From assembly GCA_026874595.1 (NCBI GenBank), contig CM049307.1:53796370-53860369 (forward strand): a stretch of DNA of 64,000 bases, written 5' to 3'. Positions 50,561 through 62,500 of the stretch are shown in pieces (positions within the stretch are counted from its first letter, which is position 1; every line of letters starts with the position of its first letter). Source of the stretch: Sipunculus nudus (Eukaryota > Annelida > Sipuncula > Golfingiida > Sipunculidae). Under the pieces are notes generated by a model. It was not told the DNA's origin. It did no database searches and saw only the letters and a program-made list of their open reading frames with translations. A program made the translations under genes and the position numbers.

Positions 50561-53500
50561 TCATGAATATTCAGCATTGATGGCTCTGCCTATCACAAGT
50601 TTCCTGACTTCAGTTGTTCCTGCACCAATCTCATACAGCTTTGCATCTCTCACCAGTCTGGCCACGGGGTAGTCATTGATGTAACCATTGCCACCTGAGT
50701 TGAAAAAAGCAGTGATAATAATATAAAATGTCTGAAAACACATTCATCAGATCACCTTTCATAAATTACTTAATTAAGAATTAAGATAATTAATTTGAAC
50801 TCTGCATATTCATCAAGTAGCACTCCCTCTAACTCTTATCTTTCCCTGCCCATGTGAGTGTTGTCTTGCCCTCATATTAATGTTTTTGTGTAATACTTTA
50901 ATGTCTTGTATCCTTATAGTATACTAACCCAATCAATCAAAATGAGGAAAATTATAAAATTAGAAGTATAATTATAAAACTAAGGAATTCTATCATTCTT
51001 TCATTATGCAATTACAACTCACCATGTAGATTTTGTTTTAAGTATCTTGTTTCATCTTTATAAGCTTTATAGGAAGTTTTCTGAATATGGTCTCATTAAC
51101 CTTTACAGATACTTTATCAAATAATGGTAGCAGTTGTAAATCTGCTTGCTTGAAGTTCAAAGGCCATACATTTAATTTCTCATCAAAAACAGGTCTAAAA
51201 AGAGTAAATTTTCCCTATAACAAATGATCTGAAAGGAGACCTACCCATAATCTGTACAGCGTCTAATGCTACTTTTGTAGCAGACTCAGCAGCCATCAGG
51301 ATGACTGCAGCACAGTCCTGCAAGTAAAAACATGTACATGAAATTTGTATATATATGTCACAGGCGAAATTAGAATCTAGGCGGATTTAAAATCCGCCTA
51401 GGCGAGATTGAAATTTTGATTTCGCCTAGGCCATCAGGATGACTGCAGCACAGTCCTGCAAGTAAAAACATGTACATGAAATTTGTATATATATGTCACA
51501 GGCGAAATTAGAATCTAGGCGGATTTAAAATCCGCCTAGGCAAGATTGAAATTTTGATTTCACCTAGGCGAGATTAAAATTTCAATCTCGCCTAGGCAGA
51601 TTTTAAATCGGTCAAGGCGAGATTGAAATTAATATCTCGCCTAGGCGAAATCAAAATTTCAATCTCGCCTGTCTGATTTTAAATCTGCCTGGATTCTAAT
51701 TTCGCCTGTGACATATATATATAGAAATACATGGGTGAGATTCCTCTTTGGAGTGAACTGACATGCATTCATGTTCTATCTATTGTAGTACATACAATGA
51801 AAAAGCATGGCTGTTCAAACATCTCTCTCATATAAGGAAAATATATATTATAATTTTCTTTGATAAAAGCATCTATCTATTATAATTTAAAAGCTTGGTC
51901 CCCAAAATATTTACAATTGGCAGGTACCATTGTATACATCCTGTTGTTGAGAAAAGACAGCCAGGAATAAATGGGTTTTTGCACCTTGAAAAATTCTGAG
52001 GAATTCCCCTGGAATCATCATTCTGCTTGATTCTGCTGACTGATAACAAAGGAACTTTGAAGATTTTTTCATGACATTGTCAATGTACTAGTATAAGGTT
52101 GCCATCACCATGTATATTTATATAGGCGGGTAATATGCTTTAAATAACATGTACATTTCAGTAAGATATGGATTTTCAGTTGAATAAAGGATGATAGAGA
52201 TGTGTCTGTACATTACCTTTGGTATAATTTTGCCATTATCAAGGGCCCGAGCCACATTATACACATAAGACCTGTTGGCATTCAGATGACAGTACATTTC
52301 TGACATCTTCCCTTGGAGCAACTGTAGAACAAAAATAGAGCATTTAAAACCTACATCTGGTTGAAATAAATCCTTATTAGATGTTTAAAGATTTATGAAA
52401 ACTACACAGTAATCACTGCAGTCCTTCCTCTGATTATATATGTTATGCAATTTTTTATGTGATCTGCATATTTGTATAGGTACAAAGTCCATACGGCTGA
52501 ATGTTACAGCAAAACATATATCCATACTGAAATTGAAACTACTAAGACATTTGAAAAATATTATGATATATTGGTAACATTCATAACATGGAGCAATGTG
52601 TAACAATATAGTCTGACATTAAGGATCAAAATAACATCTATACAAAAACAAAGGACCTATGGGTCACAGCGCTCTGTTATATATGATAAAAAAAATGATT
52701 AAGAAATGAGGCACCCGCTGGTTTTGTGTGGTAATAAGTATAAGCTGTATTACGAGTTGTTGTTGTTTAGCTTATGTATGATTTTGATAGTACCTTTGGA
52801 GACAGAGAAGAGAATTGATTTCATTTATTTTATTAACAAATGGAGTACTATTGTCACACAGATTTATTAAAAATAATTACCAATATTGTCCCAGATATAA
52901 TTTTTATTAAAAATAATAAGAGAATCGTATGATTTTTAAAATGAAATATAACTGAAATTTTGGGTATTCAATTGAATCCTAATTAAATAATGTTACATCC
53001 CTGACAAAAAATCTCTAGCTTCAGCAATCCCCTTGTTAAGGGAGTAAACATATTTCTTGATTTTTTACAAAGTGCATTATGTTTGGGCCCATAACTTAAA
53101 AAAATTACGCAATACTGACATCATTTCTGGCATGTACACAGAGAATGTATAGAAAAACATGTATATTATATATGATTAAAGTCAGATCAGTGGTTTTGAT
53201 ATTAGGCAGTATTGAAGTGTTACAATGGGTTTTTAATTGAAAAATGAAGTTTTTCATTAATATCTCAAAGGTATTAAGTCCTAGTGACCAAATTCTTGGC
53301 ATGGTAGGGGATTTTGGAGACATCTAATTGTATGCCAAATTTTAGGAACTGAGAGCTGAAGCAGGGAAGCTGAGCTCTTTCAAGCTGCATAACACTAGCC
53401 TGATGTAAACAATATGTTACATGGTGCTTGAAAACTTGAATAAAATCTAGTTTTTGATCAACTGGTTTCAAATTTTTGGTGTTAACAGACAAAATGCTAA

Positions 53501-56500
53501 CACAAACATGCTGAGAAAATTAAATCCACAGTACTTACAGGAAAAAAACGTGCCATGGTCAAAGTTAGGCAAAATTTAAGGTACGAATTTTTTATTTTTG
53601 TTAATATTTTAAAAAATTTTAAAGATTTTGATCTAATTTTGGGTATACAATTTAATTTTGATTAATTAAAGTTATATTACTTGAAAAAAAGTCCAACATG
53701 TTTTGTGTTAAGTGATCAAATATCTTTCCTGATTTTTTACAAAATGCAAATTATGTTCTGGCCCATAACTTTTTTAAATTATATAATACAGACATAATTT
53801 CAGGCATGTACATAGGAACTATATAGAGGAATATTTATGGTAAATATGAGGAAAAACAGATGAGTGGTTTTGATATTAGGCAGCCCTGAAGTGTGAAAAT
53901 AGGTTTTTAATAAAAAATTGAGGTTTTTCCTTAATTTCTCAAAGGAACAAAGTCGCAAAGACCCAGTTTTCGGCTTGGTAGGAGATCTTGGGGACATCTA
54001 ACACTATGCCGAATTTTGGATTCCTAGGTCTTACAGTTTCAAAACGTGCCACATCTACGGACGGACGGACGGACAGACGGACAATGGACCATGACTATAG
54101 CTCAGATGACTTATAGTCAGCCGAGCTAAGAATGGTAAAAAAAAAATTTTTTTAACATTATAAAATATTAAATATAGATTAAGAATCTATAGTAACAACA
54201 GTAAAATTTGTACCCACTGACCTGAAAGTGGCCAATCTTTTGACCAAATGCCTGTCTAACATGTGCATACTCAAATGCTGCATCACAGGCTGCCTGCATA
54301 ATGCTGCAAAACAAACATATAAAACATTAAAACTTAACCATATATAAACCACAACAATGTGACAAAGATAATGGGCTGCTTAAATAATACTTCGAATACA
54401 TGTGTTTGACAAAAAAATATGACACAATGTAATATGATGTAGATTATGGCATACAGATTACCAGTATCAGAATTCCACTTTGTTCAACTGAGATATTACA
54501 TACTGTTCTTAAATTTTACTAGAGAAAATAATTAAATTCACAAAAAAACAGCATTTTATCAATATGTTTTGCAAAAAATTAAGTTAAATCTTTCAACTAC
54601 GTTTATGAATACATATTTGTCTATCAAGAGTTAAAAAAAAATGCATGTCATTTTTGTTTTTAAAAGGAAAAATGAGCCACATTTCCACTATATTCAGCTA
54701 TTATTACTTTAAGAAATAAATAACAGTACAATTTGAGGAGTAAAATTACAAAGATTTTGAGCAAGCGTATTTTGCATTCAGACATTAAGTTAAATAATTC
54801 TACAACAACAGAAAATCCATTTACCCCTAATTGTGAACAGGAAATCCTTAAATGGCAAATGTACAGCAGGTTGAGGAAATGTGTGCACTTAATCAAGTTA
54901 TTTATCAGTGGGTGAAATGAATGAAGATTCATAGTGCATAAGGAAACATTCAGGTATCTTACTGGTAATCATACAACACTTTTTTGCACTGGCCTACAGA
55001 TATTTTGTACACAACAAACTAAGTACTTTAATGCTTTATGAATACATCTATCCATACTTACTGTGTTCATGTTAAGGCATACTTTTTTTTTTGCACTGAC
55101 TTCACCCAAAGAATGTAGAAAGTTTAATTATTATGAAAAAAATGTTGAAGAAACATCAAAATTACCTGCATAGTAAGTGTTTACTTGTAAAGATTTTCAA
55201 GCTAAGGGAGCTTTACCTTGGGACAAAACTGATGTACCAGGAGCATAAAGGCACTTTACTTTAACTGTCTTAGATTGCCATATATATTATTCAAGATATT
55301 CCCAGTAACCTGTTTTGGTCAGATATAAATATACCTTAAATTGGGCTTAATATTAAAAAGCCAGTGTAGAAAACAGGATGACAATAACAAATGCACTAAG
55401 CACCAAGTGTGTATTTTATTTTAATAATACCAGCTGACATTTTAACAAATACAATCCCAAGAACACATCCTGGCAAGGTTCATAGTTTCCAGTGGAGGAA
55501 ACACTTGGACTTGGTTGCTTTTGTTTAACAACTTGCAATGTAGATGACACTAAAAATAAAGCTAGCAATAATATGATAAGCTGTGTAAAGTTTAGGCCGA
55601 TTGTTTTTCTTTAGTAACACTTTTCTTTAGTAACACAATTAAGGCCTGTTTTACAGGTGTTTTTAGAATTACATATAGTTATAAGTTATAGATTCTGTAG
55701 ACTAGGAATACACAGAACACACTGCCTGGGATGTAAAATTGGTTTAATTCCTTGTTATGTTCTTCTTTTCATTGCTTTACAATATATAAAGAGGATATAA
55801 AGCACTGCGAGTCTGCCATGCCGTACCTTTGCACATAGAAATTAGGAAGTTGTATAAATTTGATTTCAAAGATTTAACCCTCCGAAATCTCAAAAAATAC
55901 ATTATTTGTACTTTTTAAATCATCTGTAATCTTCTGAGCCTGGTCTCATTCACTTGTGGATGCAAGACTGATTTTAAAGGAAATGTTTGCAAACATCATT
56001 ATCATCATTTGAATAACCATATATCATAGACTGGTTATTTGGCATGCATTAACACTTAACACATCAAGACATTTTTTTTTACATTATACAGTCAGGTTCA
56101 TTCACAAAAATTGCCAAAAGTTATGCAAAGCAACAAAAGTTATAGCAAGTCTTATTTTCCAGTTCTCCTACCACCTGTCTCTGGAGAGAACATATTAGGC
56201 AGTGTTCCAGTCTATAATGAACTATGTTAAAGGGATTTCTTATGAGTTCTGTATATTTTATGTCTACAAGATCCATAGTTAGCAGCTTACCCCAAAGGCC
56301 CTGCCGCGAGGATAGCCCGCTCTATATCAAGACCACTGAACAACACATATATCCCTCTGTTCAAGTTGCCCAGGACATTCTGAACTACAAGACAATACCA
56401 AGGTCTTTCAGAAGAAAATACTCAATATTCAAGATTAGATTTAACCATTAGTTATTAAACTATGCACAGGCACTGATGAAACATCTGTCTGATCATCAGT

Positions 56501-59500
56501 AACAGTAATGCCCTCTCCATCTACTGTATAAAGACGGGGTTCCATACACCCATCTGGAGGTCTGTGGGATATCACTATTCCTTAGTATTGATAATATTTT
56601 AAACCACGCAGGCTAAACAAGACTCCTTACAGCCTGTGAGAGTTTTGTATGCTACATGAAGATATATACTAGAAGTCCAATATAAAGCCACAATAAGACT
56701 CAATATACATATTCCATTTGTAACTGTGCCAAAGTGGACTGGACAAGAACGTGAGGAATATCCTCCAACCCCAACTACCACAGACTATGCTAGTATGAAA
56801 AGGAACAGATGAGTTATTGTTAATAAAAAGGTTGTTAAGTGTTAATCTGACAAGCTGAGAATGTTGCCAGGAAAAAAGCACTGCAAAAAACACAAGTCAA
56901 TCAAAACCATAACCATCTAAAGACAATATTTTTAAATAATATCAGCTATACACATGAATTGACAGATTAATTGTGGTCAGGACAGGACAAGATATCTCCC
57001 TCCCTCTGTTGAATCTTTTTATATTTATACTGATACAAAATTTGTATAAAAACCTCTGTAACACTGTTCATAAAGTTTGTATGAAAGAGCTTAGGAGATC
57101 CAATCTCATATGGAGGTCATGCTCTTCCTAAAAGCTATAGATTGATCTATTTACTTCAGAGTTACAGTTAGTGTGCTGGTGCAAGAGTCAATCTTTATGG
57201 GAATCTTATCATGATACACAAAAAGCTAACCTGCATTAACAGAGAGATAATCAACTGCAATTAAACACTGGAATGTGTAAGCAGTTACTATTAATGATCG
57301 CATGCACATAGCACACAGAAGACAGTAAGAAGGAAAAGATGTTTTATCCTGAAATATTTCAAAATCAGGCTATATAGACCCATGAAAGATCTGAATCATC
57401 AATAAAATGTTTTGCAAAGAGATTTGATTGGCAGCAACATGCAATCAAGCACAAATCTGTAAATGATTAGTAGACATTAGATGGGGTTTGGTGCAGATAG
57501 GGATAAGCTTATCATGCAATCTTGCACATAGTTTACCATACATGTACATGCATTTGTGTGTGTATATGAATGAAAAAATGCATCAACAGCCAAGTGTGTG
57601 TACTTGTATATGCATGAACTGGCAGGGAGTTTGTGATGACTGATGAGCCCCTGATCAAGTAACATTGAGCACTTAACAAAGTTGGACTAATGCTGGCAAT
57701 TTTGCTGGCATTCTAGGAATAATTATCAAAGTTTAAAATACCCTATAGTTGTGATAAGGTGATTTTCATGAATTTACAGGCACATGATGATGCAAACATG
57801 GTTTGCTAGACGATTCATGCATATAATCCCATATGCATATTACACACGCAAAGCTTTAAGCATAAAGCATAATAATGAGGGAGTGAATAAGTGATATAAC
57901 CATGAATATAAACATATTACGAAACAATTATTAATAAGCAACTTATGATTAGTAAATTAAAATGCTAACTTATGCAGGTTTGCAAATGATCACAAAGGCC
58001 AAAAAAAAAAGGTTGGTTCTGAGGTACCACCGCTGTCAATTTTAACCCCACCCCAACCCCCCCCCCCCCCCTCCCCACATCAAAAAAATTAATTTTGATT
58101 TTTACCTTTTAAGAAGATATAATGATACAATTTTATTAAGATTGCCTTTGTTATGTAGTGCTTTTACCTGTTCATAAAAAAAATATTCTGTTTTTATCAT
58201 GCTTTTCCCTGATCATATGACATTTTTATCGAATCATACAAAAGAAAATTTAAAAAAAGTGCCTGAGATCCATTCCTTTTTTTGTGGCCTTTGGTTTCTA
58301 ATTTTATTGTCAAATTATCATTATTCAAATGTGTTTGTTATGAATAATATTTGCCTGAATATATGATCTTTGGTCAGAAATGACATACACTAAACAATAT
58401 ACAGCAGCTGCAAGCACAGTGTAAGCATCAATACCCTATGTGTAGACTGTTCCACCAACAGTTGATCTGGTTTTTCAGACTTTATTTAAAAGAGATTATT
58501 TTAAATTCTGAAATTTGCAAATTTTTATACAAATTACTAAACAAGAGACCTATGGGTCATGGCGCTCAGCTATTATATATGATAACTAGAATATCAGCAG
58601 AAGCTGACAAAAGCCCTCAGCCAAAAGAACAGTGTTTAGAGGTGGTAACAGTAACAAGTACTAAATATCTGTTCTCACATGGATGTATATCTGTACATGT
58701 CTCAGTTATAAATTTAAAATGGAGAGGTATGTACCATGATTCATAATAATCCACCAAATGCTTCCTGAAAAATAAGCTTCTAAGTTTTATTCTATTATAA
58801 GCTCTGTGACCTTGAAAAGTAGGTCAAGGTCACCCATCTTCGAACATGAACGAGATTTTTGTCGATATACATCTTCACCAAAGAAAAAAATTCCTATTGA
58901 GAATACTTTTAGAGATATCCCGCTCACAAGGCCAAAATTGAAAAATCAAAGAAAAATTCAATAAAAAATCAGAAATTGCAGGTGGCGCCCCCAAACTTGT
59001 GCAGCAGTTACAGACCATGAGTACCTATGATCATAGTAAGTATTGTGAAAATCCATCCAATGGTTCCTGAGAAATAAGCTTCTAAATGTTTTTCTATAAT
59101 CAGCTCTAAAACGTAGAAAAATAGGTCAAGGTCACCCATCTTCGAACTTGACCGAGATTTTGTCAATATACATCTTCACCGAAAAAATAAAATTCTTACG
59201 GTGAATTCTTTTCGAGATAGCCCGCTCACAAGCCCAAAGTTGAAAAATCGGATAAAAATTCATTAAAAATCAGAAATTGTAGGTGGCGCCACCAAACTTG
59301 TATAGCAGGTACAGACTATCAGTCCCAATAATCATAGTAAGTTTTGTGAAAATCCACCAAACGGTTCCTGAGTAATAAGCATCTAAGTGTTTTTCTATAA
59401 TCAGCTCTAAAATGTAGAAAAATAGGTCAAGGTCACCCATCTTCGAACTTGACCGAGATTTTGTCGAAATACATCTTTACCGAGGAAATAAAATTCTGAG

Positions 59501-62500
59501 GTGAATCCTTTTCAAGATATCCCGCTCACAAGGTAAAAGTTAACGGACGCCGGACGGACTGACGGAAAGATGGACAGCTTGGGTGACGACAATAGCCCAT
59601 CAGCCTAAGGGCTGAGGGCTAAAAAAATATGAATTTAAAATGAGGCACATGCTGGTTTTGTGTGGTAATAAATATAAGCTGTATTATGAGTTGTAGCTGT
59701 TTAGCTTATGTATGATTTTGATAGTACCTTTGGAGACAGGGAAGAGGATTGATTTCATTTATTTTATTAACAAATGGAGAACTATTGTCACACAGATTTT
59801 GACTTGGCAATATAACTTATAAGCAGAACATATAATATAAGAGTTTAACTATTTATTAAAAAAAATACACATATTGTCCCAAATATAATTTTTATTAAAA
59901 ATAATAAGAGAATCGTATGATTTTTTAAAATGAAATATAACTGAAATGATTATTAAAATAATATTAAAGAATATATTCATGAATGCATTCATGAATACAT
60001 TTTGAAAGTATTTTCACTGGTATTCATATACTTTCATTTTTACCTGAATTCCCATTCTTTATGCAAGAAATTTTATAATGGAGTACATATTCATATTTGT
60101 ATTTAAATACAATTGCAAAGTATTCGCACCATGTCTGGTATTTATTCAGTTTTCACCAAACAATGATGTTGAGAATCCAGAATATACCAAATTCACACAT
60201 TTAAATAATGATCATAAGTATCTGGTTTTATGGCTTTTATTTATATTAAAAAAAATAAATGTAATATATTCATTTTGGACTAATTTCACATCAATGTACA
60301 CACTAGACACAGTAGAAATCTAGATTAATATTATCAACTGCATCTTTGTCTATCATTAATTTCCTTCATATGATCCCTAACGATTAGTAATGAATAATAT
60401 GATTTACTTTTTTATCATTAAAATTTAACTGAAAAATACCATAGGTGACTGCATGGTGTTATTTGGAATATGTGACATTCTATCCATCAATACAAGATTC
60501 TTATATCATCAGTAACTGCAAGTTAATTTCTTGTTATTATACACTAACAAATTCCTTTTCTATTTTTCTTTAATTTGTTATTAAAAACCAATAAAAATTT
60601 ATTAATTTATTGTTTATTGTTATGTTGTTGGTCAAAACTACTAGATGAGTTGGGTTGGACACCTGGATTAACTGTGGCTGTCCATAAGCTGCCTGGCTGC
60701 CCCAGTGTATGTTTCGCCTCAAGCATGCATAATTTGCTGAAAGTTCAACAAGGTTAACATACAGGTAACTCAAGAGGGGCTGCAGAGAGCCAAGGTCTGA
60801 CATGGTATCATAAAAATATTAATAAAAGCTACAATTTTTGGCCAATTTTTGTCAGCTTTCTAAACTACAAAGCTGAAATCCTTATGTGTGCATGATATGA
60901 AAATTATATCAACAGTGCTCACAGGAAACAAACGTGCCATGGTCAAAGTTGGGCAAAATTTAAGGTACTAATTTTATATTTATACTAATAACTTATAAAA
61001 TTTTAAAAAATTCAGAACTAATTTTGGGTATTTAATTGAATCTTGATTAAATAATGTTACATCCCTGACAAAAAATCTCTAGCTTCAGCAATCCCCTTGT
61101 TAAGGGAGTAAATATATTTCTTGATTTTTTACAAAGTGCATTATGTTTGGGCCCATCACTGCAATACTGACATCATTTTTGGCATGTTCATAGAGAATGT
61201 ATAGATATTATATATGATTACAGTCAGATCAGTGGTTTTGATATTAGGCAGTCTTGAAGTGTAACAATGGGTTTTTAATGGAAAAATGAAGTTTTTCATT
61301 AATATCTCGAAGGTATTAGGTCCTAGTGACCAAATTCTTGGCATGGTAGGGGATTTTGGAAACATCTAATTGTATACCAAATTTTAGGAACTGAGAGCTG
61401 AAGCTGGGGAGCTGATTTCTTGCAAGATGTAAACAATATAAAACATGGTGCTTGAAAACTTGAATAAAATCTACAGATTTTGATCAACTGGTTTCACATT
61501 TTTGGTGTTAATAGACAAAATGCTAACAAAAACATCCTGTGAAAATTAAATCCACAGTACTTTCAGAAAAAAAACATGCCATGGTCAAAGTTGGGCAAAA
61601 TTTAAGGTACCAATTTTTTATTTTTGTTAAAATTTTAAAAAATTTAAAAGATTTTGATCTAATGTTGGATATATAATTTAATTTTGATTAATTAAAGTTA
61701 TATTACTTGAAAAAAAGTCCACAGCTTTAACATGTTTTGTGTTAAGTGAACAAATATCTTTCCTGATTTTTTACAAAATGCATTATGTTTTGGCCCATAA
61801 CTTCAAAATAATACCCAATACTGACCTAATTTTTGGTATGTTCATAGAAAATGTATGAAAGAATGTTAATACTAAATATGATCAAAAAAAGATCAGTGGT
61901 TTTGATATTAGGCAGCCTTGAAGTGTAACAATGGCTTTTTTTATGGAAAACGGAGGTTTTTCCTTAATATCTCGAAGGAACGAAGTCCTAATGACCCAAT
62001 TTACGGTATGGTTGGAGATTCTGGGGACATCTAACATTATGCCAAGAGCCTGGGGAGCATAGAGATATGCACTGAATGACCTACAGTCATCAAAGTGGAC
62101 TGCTTGACAATATAAGGGAATACAACAAGAGCCTCCAAAAAATTCAATAACTAGCCTAATTTTGCAGCTTTTATTTTCAAATTTCAGATTTTAACAGATT
62201 AAATCCTTATGTATACATGCTGTGAAAATTAAATCCACAGTACTTACAGGAAAAAAATGTGCTGTGGCCAAAGTTGGGCAAAATTTAAGGTACCAATTTT
62301 ATATTTTTGCCAATATTTAAAAAAATTTAAAAGATTTTGATCTAATTTTTTGTATACAATAAAATTTTGATTAATTAAAGTTGTATTACTGGTCCCTACC
62401 TTTAACACTTTTGGTCTTAAGTGACCAAATATCTTCCTGATTTTTTTACAAAGTCCATTATGTTTGGGCCCATAACTTTTTTAAATTATATAATACTGAC

